From an uncultured cyanobacterium (GTDB lineage Bacteria; Cyanobacteriota; Cyanobacteriia; PCC-6307; Cyanobiaceae): a stretch of 6,714 bases of DNA. The position numbers were made by a program, and so were the translations under genes. Position 1 is the stretch's first letter, and every line of letters begins with the position of its first letter. The stretch is from the NCBI GenBank assembly GCA_903831165.1, contig CAIKWV010000369.1, positions 1 to 6,714 on the forward strand, given 5' to 3'. Below, one piece after another: positions 1 through 6,342 of the stretch. The notes under the pieces were generated by a model, which saw only the letters and a program-made list of their open reading frames with translations, was not told where the DNA came from and did not search any database.

Positions 1-198
1 ACCTCGATAGCCTTCATTTGCGATGATCAAGTCCACGTCTTTGGGTGGAGAAGGCGACGAGGCGTCAATCAGGATGGTGGGAAACGCCCTGGCGAAAAAT
101 TCTTTTAGTTTGCAGGCATTGTCGTTGAAGTCGTAATTGCAGACGACCACGACAATGGTGTTTTGATCTTTGTAACTCTCTGTTTCTGAGTTCTCCAA
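1..198 (-). CDS. Putative glycosyltransferase-like protein, N-terminal 66 residues only (gene runs off the left edge)
   Basis: Read on the minus strand, this frame is open from a TGA at 246-244 to the window edge. Only one usual start codon is available, a TTG at 198-196. It has GGAG at 209-206, seven bases upstream, which supports it. The protein starts with a polar stretch of about 13 residues, then a hydrophobic beta strand (TIVVVVCNY, residues 14-22). A second strand, PTILIDASS, lies at 40-48, and a third segment, DVDLIIANEGYRG, at 54-66. A strand ending in an Asn-containing turn followed by a strand ending in Asp is how many GT-A (family 2-like) glycosyltransferases begin, and the neighbouring gene cluster is of surface-polysaccharide type. 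The catalytic part lies outside the window, so function is an inference. It is transcribed divergently from the genes starting at 985. An unrelated Rossmann-like enzyme cannot be excluded. Confidence 0.55.
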   Translation of the reverse strand, partial: MENSETESYKDQNTIVVVVCNYDFNDNACKLKEFFARAFPTILIDASSPSPPKDVDLIIANEGYRG

Positions 199-482
199 CC
201 GATGGCTCCACCCCCTCTTGTACAGTCTACCCCAACTGTCGTATCAAAGTTTCCTGGATTGCAGGCAGAGGCTTGCTACGGCTGACCGGCTAGTAGCTTT
301 GCTCCTCAGAACGGTCCTATTCCAGGCAGAGTGCTTGTGAACCTTCCCCCCGGGGGCCTCCGTTGGTGCTTGTGATCTGTGGTGGTTCTATCGGCATGAC
401 TTTTTGTTATTTGTTTTGTTCTTTCCCCACCAGCACCATGGCCCTGCTTCCGATTCTGCCCCGTAGCCGGCCTCCATTTTGC

Positions 483-493
483 AAAAAAAAAAA
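483..493. repeat. Homopolymer tract of 11 A
   Basis: An uninterrupted run of 11 A lies in an otherwise mixed, GC-rich intergenic region. It is not preceded on either strand by a GC stem, so it does not look like an intrinsic terminator. Such tracts bend DNA and are prone to slippage. It sits about 285 bases upstream of the minus-strand gene and about 490 upstream of the gene at 985. Confidence 0.9.
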
Positions 494-880
494 CTGGATG
501 GCTTAATGCAATTATCCGTCAATTTTGCATGTTCTACCTGACACAGGTTGCCCTTTGCTCCTGTGTCGTCGTCTTTGCTCCTCGTGAGTGACTCCGCTCC
601 CCAGTACCCTGCTCGTGCGGTTCAGATAATACAACCGATTGCTGTTGTGGATATAGTTGACTCATTTAGTAAGGCGCCTTTGACTGGTCGATGCACCGAT
701 GATGTGCCTATTTCCCCGTTGTTCTTTGGCGTCAGCTAAGCTCAGAGTATTGACGTCCCACGTGCTGTCATGCGTTGGTCAGTCCCGTTCATGGAGACAG
801 GGTTGACTTGCGACTACCGGTGGCAGTCATCCCAGAAACCCCTTTTACGATCCTGGATCCGGTTGGCTGGTGTGTCATCT

Positions 881-901
881 TCCCGCAGCCGCACTGCGGG
901 A
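881..901. other. GC-rich inverted repeat, possible hairpin
   Basis: CCCGCAG (882-888) and CTGCGGG (894-900) are perfect complements around a 5-base loop, extended by a T-A pair (881/901) to an 8-bp stem. No T run follows on either strand, so a terminator is not supported. It lies 84 bases before the ATG at 985 and could be in the leader of that gene or an operator; the role is unknown. Confidence 0.4.
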
Positions 902-984
902 TGAAGCTCTCTTCCTAAGCTGTTCGCCAACACCGATAGCTGGTCAGCCTCTGCAACCTTTGCCGGGCGACCACGACAATCCTC

Positions 985-2367
985 ATGGCTCCTGAATCCG
1001 CCAGCTGGGAAGCCAGCCCGACAAGCGCCGGTCCATCGCTGGAGACTTCTGCTTGCCTACTGGTCACGACAGCCTTGGGTCAATGGCCCGATCCTTTGGC
1101 CAAGCGCCTGGGTAACAGGGCATCCATCTCCATCGAAACGCTGGCCAGCTCCGACTTTGACGAGCATACCCTGCTTCTGCTCGGTTATGAGGAACCCGCG
1201 GCTTGCCTTGCCACGCTGCTGTCCCATTGCGGCGAGTTGGACATCCAGGCGACGCTGGAGCGCTGGCGTGTCGGCTGTCTGCGGATGTTGGAACTGTGTC
1301 GGCAACGCCCGGATCAGTGCCTGTTGCTCAACTTATCGCGACTGGATTCCTCAGCTCTTGCTCTCTTGTCGCATCATTTGCAGGACCACGGCATCTCTGC
1401 GACTGATCCGTATCACCCGCCCAGCACCGACGACATGGCTCTGGAGCCTCCTGTTCCCCCGCTCCTGCCTCAGGTTGTCTCCCACTATCTGGCTCAGCGC
1501 AGTGATCTGAGTCAGCTGTATGCCGATCTCGAGGGGTATGCGGAGCTGTTGGGTCGGGACCCAGAGTTTGCGCGTGCTACCCCCATCCCATGCGGGTTGC
1601 CTTTGGCTGAATTGTTGCTTCGGGAGTGGCTCAACAATCGCCATGACCAGTTGCGTCGCTCGACAGAGATGCACGACGAGTTGGCGGCATTACGGTTCAG
1701 TTGTATGACTCTGGAGGGTCTTAAGTTCAAGGCTGAAGAGGAGCTTCAGCAAACGCTCACTAGCCTGGAGACGGCTCAGACGGAGTTTGGGCTAATGGAG
1801 TTGGCAAGGGAGGCCCAAGCGCAGCGGGCGGATGATGCAGAATCTCAGCTGCGTGAGCTCAACGCGGAACATGAGCTCATCTTTCAGCAGCAGAAGCAAC
1901 TGCAGCAGGAACTCAGTCATTCCTTCCACGAGCATCAGAAGGCCATGCGCCACCATGTTGCCTTGCAGGAGCGCCTCGCTGAGCAGGAGTGCCTGAATCA
2001 GAACGCTGAGCAGGATCTCAAGTTGGCCCGTGAGCGTCTGGAGAGTTTGCAGCTGGAGTTGGAGCAATCGTGCCTGGCAAGGGAGATCGAAGGCCAACGG
2101 GCTGACACGGCTGAATCTCTCTTGCGGGAGGTAGAAGATCAGCGAGATTTCAGCTTGCTACAGCAGAGGCAGCTGCAGGAAGAACTAAGCCACTTTTTCC
2201 AGGAGCATCAGAAGGCTTGCCACTTGCGTAACGCATCTGAAGAGCGCCTTGCCAGACTTGAGCATGAATGTCGACTTTTATTTCTTAACAGTCGGTTGAA
2301 CGCCGGGTTTGACCGAAACCAGTTCGCCATGATTCTGGAGCTAATGCGTCGCTCCCTCCATGTCTGA
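985..2367 (+). CDS. Coiled-coil protein of a surface-polysaccharide cluster, function unknown
   Basis: This 460-residue protein has no catalytic motif that I recognise. Residues about 22-135 look like a compact alpha/beta domain (strands near LLLLGY, 63-68, and CLLLNL, 112-117, with helices between). Residues 140-165 are proline-rich, probably a linker. A helical part follows, and residues about 226-430 form a long, charged, Glu/Gln/Leu-rich coiled coil. Within it, residues 273-335 and 364-426 are two ungapped copies of a 63-residue unit containing QLQ(Q/E)ELSH and EHQKA. Similar QLxQxQEELEHYF-type coiled coils occur in cyanobacterial and marine bacterial polysaccharide proteins, and the N-terminal domain recalls one seen beside sulfotransferases there (memory, not a search). 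There is no signal peptide or membrane segment, so it is probably cytoplasmic. The ATG is the first start after an in-frame TAG at 937-939; the ribosome site is weak. It lies 48 bases upstream of the glycosyltransferase and is likely cotranscribed, suggesting a scaffold or chain-length role, which is a guess. Confidence 0.85.
   Translation: MAPESASWEASPTSAGPSLETSACLLVTTALGQWPDPLAKRLGNRASISIETLASSDFDEHTLLLLGYEEPAACLATLLSHCGELDIQATLERWRVGCLRMLELCRQRPDQCLLLNLSRLDSSALALLSHHLQDHGISATDPYHPPSTDDMALEPPVPPLLPQVVSHYLAQRSDLSQLYADLEGYAELLGRDPEFARATPIPCGLPLAELLLREWLNNRHDQLRRSTEMHDELAALRFSCMTLEGLKFKAEEELQQTLTSLETAQTEFGLMELAREAQAQRADDAESQLRELNAEHELIFQQQKQLQQELSHSFHEHQKAMRHHVALQERLAEQECLNQNAEQDLKLARERLESLQLELEQSCLAREIEGQRADTAESLLREVEDQRDFSLLQQRQLQEELSHFFQEHQKACHLRNASEERLARLEHECRLLFLNSRLNAGFDRNQFAMILELMRRSLHV
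1801..1989 (+). repeat. Coiled-coil repeat unit, copy A (residues 273-335)
   Basis: First copy of a 63-residue unit in the coiled-coil protein. It aligns without gaps to copy B, 91 residues downstream, with 35 of 63 identical residues by my manual count. The best kept parts are LARE, QRAD, AES, QLQ-ELSH and EHQKA. Confidence 0.85.
2074..2262 (+). repeat. Coiled-coil repeat unit, copy B (residues 364-426)
   Basis: Second copy of the 63-residue unit. Similarity is also visible in the DNA: both copies open with TGGCAAGGGAG after the first base. This points to internal duplication rather than convergence of coiled-coil composition. Confidence 0.85.
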
Positions 2368-2415
2368 GGGCTTCGCTGTCGTTGGCGCCTCTGAGGACAG
2401 GACCCGTCTCTACCA

Positions 2416-4380
2416 ATGAAACTTCCAGGAACCATAAACCCCTCTCACCCGAAAGCGAGTGTTTCGGTGTTGATGCCTTGTCTCAATCCTGGTGTCTTCC
2501 TTCTGGAAGCGGTTGATAGTGTTTTAGTCGATCCCGCGGTGCTGGAGTTGATTGTGGCCGATGGAGGCTCCACGGATGGATCTGTCGAACTGTTGCAACA
2601 GAGGGCTGCGCTGGATCGCCGCCTACGGCTGGTTTGTGAGCCCGACAGTGGTCCACCTGAGGCACTGAACAGAGCCTTCGCGCTGGCTAGGGGCACGGTG
2701 ATTGGTTGGTTGAATGCGGATGATCGTTATCTCCCCGAAGCTGCCAGTCGCGCGGTTGATGCTTTGGAGCTCCATCCAGAGTGGTTGTTAGTTTATGGAG
2801 AAGGTCAGCATATTGATGCCGAAGGTGTGGTTCTGGATCTCTATCCCACTCGCCCTCCCGAGGTCGGACTGGAAGGTTTCCGCGATTATTGCTTTCTCTG
2901 TCAGCCCACGGTTTTTTGGCGCCGCAGCCTGGGAGTGATGCTGGGTCCCTTTGAGCTCTCACTTAAGACCTGCTTTGACTTTGACTATTGGATTCGCGCC
3001 TTTACGGCTTTCCCGGGACGGATCGGTCATCTGCCCGTCCTGCAGGCCCAGACCCGGCGCCATGGCGCCACTATTTCAGCCACTCAGTTGCCCCGCGCCG
3101 TGATGGAGGCGACCCTGCTGCAAGCTCCTTTTTTTGATGTCTTTCACCCCCACATACTGCATACCTATATCCAGCAGATTCTGGAGGGTGAGATTCAGTT
3201 GCCTGATGAGATGACTGCTGAAGCCTACGCCGCAGGCTTACTCGCGATCGCGCATGAGCTCCCTTTTAATGATGACCAGGTTGGGGTGATTGAAGCGGTT
3301 CTTGAGCCACTCCTGATGTCAATGCCCATCATCAGCTATGAGACTGGCTCACTTGATCCGGCAGTCGCCATCGCTACTCCGCGGGTTTCCATAGAGCCGA
3401 TGTTGACGGGCAATAGGACTTGTGTTGTTTTTCAAATGTACGAACGTGATGTCATCTATCGAGATAACCTCATTTTCTTCTTGTTGGTTGGCTATCGTGT
3501 CGATCTTGACTTCTTTGTGCTACTTGCTGGCGATTCGGACTTAGAGATTCCTGTGCGAGAGAATATCCGGGTTGTACGCGGGGATAACTACGGTCACGAC
3601 TTTGGCTCCGTTGCCCAGGCTGTGATTGGCGGTATGGATCTCAGTCGCTATGACTTCATTATTTTTCTCAATGCTTCAGTGCGCGGACCTTTTCTGCCCC
3701 CTTACTATCATGGTGACTGGTCGAGCCTGTTCACTGATTCCTTGCAGGGTGATACGCATCTCTGCGGAGCGACAATCAACGTCATGAGTGGGTCTATGAA
3801 ATATCATGCTCTCTACCGCGATGCGTTTGACCATCCTCCTCCTTATTCTCATGTGCAAAGCTATGCCTATGCGATGACGCAGGAGTGTTTTCGGTATCTG
3901 GCAGGTAAGGGGGTCTGGGAGGCCTGTGATGGACTCGATAAGGACACTGTTATTGTCCAGCGCGAGATCCGTATCAGCCAGGAGGTCAAGGCTAGCGGCT
4001 GGAACCTGAGATGCTTCCTTCCACCATACAATTGGATTGATTACCGCCAAGCTCATTGTGATCCAAACCCTGCATCGGACTTCGGCCACCCTGTAAGTCC
4101 TGGTTCTTATTTCGGCAGTACTCTCCATCCTTATGAGGTTGTTTTCGTCAAGACCGGTTGGGGAGTGGCCAGCCCGGAGCGTCTTGACTTCTACAGTGCC
4201 ATCGCACTCCGCGCCCGTCCTGCCACGCTGCTGGGTGAATGGCAAGAAGCCCAGATCCTTCTTCACCGACTTTGTGAAGTGATTTGGCCTACGGCATTGG
4301 ATCGATGTCGGCCTCCCGCGCCATCCTCGGCTCTGTCAGCATTACCCGCTCCCCCTGCTTCTTCCTTCGATCGCCCCTGA
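2416..4380 (+). CDS. Two-domain glycosyltransferase: family 2 (GT-A) domain plus a C-terminal RGPF-motif domain
   Basis: A 654-residue protein. Residues about 14-225 are a GT2 domain: SVLMPCLN opens the first strand (17-24), VADGGSTDGS (47-56) is the nucleotide-sugar loop with its Asp, DSGPPEALNRA follows (77-87), and NADD (100-103) occupies the metal-binding DXD position. QPTVFWRR (163-170) and DFDYW (188-192) are typical of the acceptor side. Residues about 332-600 form a second domain with GDNYGHDFGS (389-398) and FLNASVRGPF (417-426). The same motif style occurs in RgpF-like and other polysaccharide transferases, so a second transferase activity is plausible but inferred. A Pro/Ala/Ser-rich tail (631-650) looks like a linker. 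There is no signal peptide or membrane helix, so it should act in the cytoplasm, transferring sugars to a glycan precursor; donor and acceptor are unknown. The ATG has AGGA 13 bases upstream, which is distant. The stop is directly followed, in the same frame, by a sulfotransferase-like sequence, so the protein may once have been longer. Confidence 0.9.
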   Translation: MKLPGTINPSHPKASVSVLMPCLNPGVFLLEAVDSVLVDPAVLELIVADGGSTDGSVELLQQRAALDRRLRLVCEPDSGPPEALNRAFALARGTVIGWLNADDRYLPEAASRAVDALELHPEWLLVYGEGQHIDAEGVVLDLYPTRPPEVGLEGFRDYCFLCQPTVFWRRSLGVMLGPFELSLKTCFDFDYWIRAFTAFPGRIGHLPVLQAQTRRHGATISATQLPRAVMEATLLQAPFFDVFHPHILHTYIQQILEGEIQLPDEMTAEAYAAGLLAIAHELPFNDDQVGVIEAVLEPLLMSMPIISYETGSLDPAVAIATPRVSIEPMLTGNRTCVVFQMYERDVIYRDNLIFFLLVGYRVDLDFFVLLAGDSDLEIPVRENIRVVRGDNYGHDFGSVAQAVIGGMDLSRYDFIIFLNASVRGPFLPPYYHGDWSSLFTDSLQGDTHLCGATINVMSGSMKYHALYRDAFDHPPPYSHVQSYAYAMTQECFRYLAGKGVWEACDGLDKDTVIVQREIRISQEVKASGWNLRCFLPPYNWIDYRQAHCDPNPASDFGHPVSPGSYFGSTLHPYEVVFVKTGWGVASPERLDFYSAIALRARPATLLGEWQEAQILLHRLCEVIWPTALDRCRPPAPSSALSALPAPPASSFDRP

Positions 4381-5281
4381 TTGTTTGTTCTTGGCATGCA
4401 TCACTCTGGTAATTCGGCTTTGGCGGGCTGTCTGACCCTGGCGGGAGGGACGGCGCCCCTGACCCAGATGGAACCCCACTCGACTTATGCCAAAAGGTTT
4501 TTTGAATCTCGTATGATTTGCGAGATCAACGATCTTCTGTTGTGGGCACTCCATAGTGATTGGTCTTGTGTTATGCCATTGGACTGGAATCTTCTGGCTG
4601 TTGATTCGGTAGAGGAGCTGCAACAAGCGTGCAGAGGAACTCCCTGCTCAGGAATTTGCTGATGCTTCTCTGCTGGTTTCAAAGATCCTCGCCTCTGCAG
4701 ATTTCTGCGCTTTTGGGAGTCCATGCTTTTGCGAGTTTGCAGCCACGTTCTGCCTGTGATTATTTATAGGGAGCCCAGGGAGGTCGCTCTTGCGCTTCAG
4801 GCGATTTATCCACTTAAGACTGGTTTTGCCACCTTCTGTGGCTTCGCTACAGCTTGTGTCAGAGTCTGGGACGCGGGGTATGACGCGTGTCGTTGTTGGT
4901 TGTGACGAGCTGCTGGCAGATGGTGTGGCGGTGGTTGAGAAGATCGCTGCCGCTGTTTCGGCGGATTGGTCGCTGCGTGGCGAAGATTTTGCAGCCTGTG
5001 GATTGGGAGCGTCTTCGCAATCCTTGCCTGAGCAGATCGGATCCTTTCTGTCGCCGGATCTACGGCATCATGTTGTTCATCATGTCCGTGAGCTCGCTGC
5101 TTTCCCTCTTTTGGCTCTTGCTCTGGAAACCTTCAGTATCATGACCGACGTGGCCAACGGTCAGCCCTCGATCCAGCATCAGCGGCGCCTTGATGCAGTT
5201 CGTGCCGAGCTGGATCATGCCTCTGCTTTGTTTCCCTCTCTGATCTGTCTTCATCAACAATGGGGACCGGAAAGCAGCTAG
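4381..5281 (+). pseudogene. Sulfotransferase family relic, disrupted by about four frameshifts
   Basis: The first segment (4381 to about 4620) starts LFVLGMHHSGNSALAG. This is the P-loop-like 5'-phosphosulfate loop of PAPS-dependent sulfotransferases (usual form GMHRSGTSAL), followed by FFESR and an IxxIND-like stretch. The rest can be rebuilt only by changing frame: RAEELPAQEFADASLLVS in frame 2 (about 4630-4681), KDPRLCRFLRFWES and IIYREPREVALAL in frame 1 (4681 to about 4830), LLWLRYS in frame 3 (4833-4853), then GMTRVVVGCDELLAD to the TAG at 5279-5281 in frame 2. REPREV matches the 3'-phosphate-binding segment, and KDPR and the DELLAD-VEKIAA region are typical of the family. These correspond to one inserted base and three lost bases. 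There is no ATG start; the frame is continuous with the preceding glycosyltransferase across one TGA. The ancestral enzyme would have sulfated a glycan in the cytoplasm. A short N-terminal product is possible, but it could not be active. Confidence 0.85.
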
Positions 5282-5325
5282 GCACACTTGGTCAGCGCGA
5301 TGCTGGATGGCTTTCGGCGCTGGGC

Positions 5326-5355
5326 TTAGCTCGCTCTTCTGTCGCAGGTTAGAAT
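5326..5355 (+). promoter_or_regulatory. Possible promoter of secG
   Basis: TAGAAT (5350-5355) resembles a -10 box (TATAAT, four of six matches). TTAGCT at 5326-5331, spaced 18 bases, is a poor -35 (three of six matches). Transcription would begin near 5362, giving a leader of about 21 bases before the ATG at 5383. This suits a housekeeping gene placed behind a decayed gene, but the match is weak. Confidence 0.25.
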
Positions 5356-5382
5356 CTGGACATCTGGTGTTGGATGTCATTG

Positions 5383-5613
5383 ATGTTGAAGTCAACTCTT
5401 TCTGTGATCTGGATGCTCAGCGGCATCCTGATGATCATCAGTGTCCTGCTGCACAGCCCCAAGGGCGACGGCATGGGTGGTTTGGCTTCCAGCGGTGGCT
5501 CCATGTTCACGAGCGCCCGCAGTGCCGAAAACACGCTCAACCGCATCAGCTGGACGCTTCTGTCGATTTTTATGGGACTGGCCGTGGTGCTCAGCGCCGG
5601 CTGGGTGAACTGA
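5383..5613 (+). CDS. secG: Protein-export translocase subunit SecG
   Basis: A 76-residue, two-helix membrane protein. The first helix spans residues about 5-23 and the second about 54-74. Between them is the signature HSPKGDGMGGL (24-34), followed by a Gly/Ser-rich loop, MFTS and a TLNR motif, all typical of cyanobacterial SecG. SecG joins SecY and SecE in the Sec channel of the plasma and thylakoid membranes and assists preprotein movement driven by SecA. I chose the ATG at 5383, which gives the usual cyanobacterial start MLK-x-xLSVIW and has GGA eight bases upstream. An in-frame ATG at 5374 would add three residues. In picocyanobacteria I recall secG next to gpmI and groL; here its left neighbour is a sulfotransferase relic and its right neighbour is msrB, seven bases away. 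Confidence 0.95.
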   Translation: MLKSTLSVIWMLSGILMIISVLLHSPKGDGMGGLASSGGSMFTSARSAENTLNRISWTLLSIFMGLAVVLSAGWVN

Positions 5614-5620
5614 ACCGACG

Positions 5621-6130
5621 ATGTCGCTCCATTCCCGACGCACTGTGATCCTTCAGTTGCTTCAACGACTCAGCGCCCCATTGGTGGTCGTGCTCCCTTT
5701 CCTGAACGCACAACAGGCAAAGGCCGCCACCAAGGCTCTCGATCCAGCTTGGGACTTCAGTGAAGCCGATTGGAAAAAGCGCCTGAGACCAGCCGCTTTT
5801 GCCGTGCTGCGCCGGGAAGGCACCGAGCGTCCCTTCTCCAGCCCCTTGAACCAAGAACACCGCTACGGCACCTTTGTTTGTGCTGGCTGCAAGCTGCCTC
5901 TGTTCAGTTCCAAGGCCAAATTTGACAGCGGCACCGGTTGGCCCAGCTTTTGGCAGCCTCTCAGTAATGCCGTCGTGACCAAGGTCGATTTCAAGCTGAT
6001 TGTGCCGCGCAGCGAATACCATTGCCGCCGCTGTGGGGGCCATCAGGGTCACGTCTTTAACGATGGACCCAGGCCCACTGGGAAGCGCTACTGCAACAAC
6101 GGCGTAGCTCTGGAGTTCTTACCTGGTTGA
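5621..6130 (+). CDS. msrB: Peptide-methionine (R)-S-oxide reductase MsrB, probably exported
   Basis: A 169-residue protein with a complete MsrB domain (about 45-168). MsrB reduces the R form of methionine sulfoxide in damaged proteins. Zinc-binding pairs C87-x-x-C90 and C135-x-x-C138 are present, as are GTGWPSFW (104-111), the HxGHVFNDGP segment (141-150) and the catalytic cysteine C158 in RYCNN. These are the only five cysteines, so no separate resolving cysteine is visible. The N-terminus has SRRTVIL (5-11), a twin-arginine-like motif, then a hydrophobic stretch and AKA before residue 36, a plausible signal peptidase site. Export to the periplasm or thylakoid lumen is therefore likely, although the hydrophobic core is short and includes an Arg (R16), so an N-terminal anchor is an alternative. 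It follows secG by seven bases and overlaps the next gene, so the three are probably cotranscribed. Confidence 0.95.
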   Translation: MSLHSRRTVILQLLQRLSAPLVVVLPFLNAQQAKAATKALDPAWDFSEADWKKRLRPAAFAVLRREGTERPFSSPLNQEHRYGTFVCAGCKLPLFSSKAKFDSGTGWPSFWQPLSNAVVTKVDFKLIVPRSEYHCRRCGGHQGHVFNDGPRPTGKRYCNNGVALEFLPG

Positions 6131-6342
6131 ACAGCCCTGGTCGCGTGACGCTCTTGGAGCTCCTGTTGGCACTGGGTTTGCCCCTGGTCATTCTTGTTGT
6201 GTCCAGCTGGGTCCTGGAGAATCACCACAACCAACTACCTTCCTGGCTGCGTGCGATCTCGCGTCGTAAGGCTTATATCTGGAACACCTGTATGGCTCTG
6301 TTGATCGGTATTGGGGTGATTCGTCATGTCATCCAGCACTGA
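6127..6342 (+). CDS. Small two-helix membrane protein, function unknown
   Basis: A 71-residue protein that I cannot assign to a named family. It has two hydrophobic segments, residues about 9-30 (a Leu/Val-rich helix with ELLLALGLPLVILVV) and 50-66. They are joined by a polar, basic loop (NHHNQLPSWLRAISRRK), so the loop is expected on the cytoplasmic side with both ends outside. The TTG start overlaps the msrB stop as TTGA, a usual arrangement for translational coupling. An in-frame GTG at 6145 is an alternative that would remove six residues. The tight link to msrB suggests cotranscription, and perhaps a membrane role in protein repair or redox delivery, but that is only positional. Confidence 0.6.
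   Translation: MNSPGRVTLLELLLALGLPLVILVVSSWVLENHHNQLPSWLRAISRRKAYIWNTCMALLIGIGVIRHVIQH

Larger units (their letters stand above)
199..984. other. Long region without a convincing gene between divergent genes
   Basis: About 790 bases separate the minus-strand start at 198 from the plus-strand start at 985. All frames are interrupted often and none gives a recognisable protein. One frame (548-739, continuing past a TAA to a TGA at 902-904) is fairly open, but its translation shows no motif and it would need a TTG start without a clear ribosome binding site. Visible structures are an 11-A tract (483-493), a GC hairpin (881-901), a CCCCCGGGGG palindrome (347-356) and short direct repeats: CTTTGCTCCT at 297, 553 and 573, and AGGCAGAG at 263 and 324. 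The divergent promoters of both flanking genes must lie here unless transcription enters from outside, but I see no good paired -35/-10 elements. It may be an old, fully decayed gene. Confidence 0.6.

Noticed and set aside
347..356. CCCCCGGGGG as a regulatory palindrome
   Set aside because: A simple C-run/G-run with no second copy and no link to a promoter; recorded only as composition.
548..739. 63-codon plus-strand frame starting with TTG
   Set aside because: No recognisable motif, no ribosome site, and the translation looks like random hydrophobic and Ser/Pro mixtures. The same frame continues past the stop without becoming more protein-like.
881..901. Intrinsic terminator at the CCCGCAG/CTGCGGG hairpin
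   Set aside because: No T run follows on either strand, and no gene ends just before it.
3676..4266. 196-codon minus-strand frame
   Set aside because: It lies entirely opposite the C-terminal domain of the glycosyltransferase, whose motifs are clear; it is a shadow frame.
4381..5281. Programmed ribosomal frameshifting in the sulfotransferase
   Set aside because: About four shifts in both directions, without slippery heptamers or stimulatory hairpins that I could see, and without a normal start codon, fit decay far better.
5591..6052. 153-codon minus-strand frame
   Set aside because: It lies opposite msrB, whose zinc and catalytic residues are complete; it is a shadow frame.
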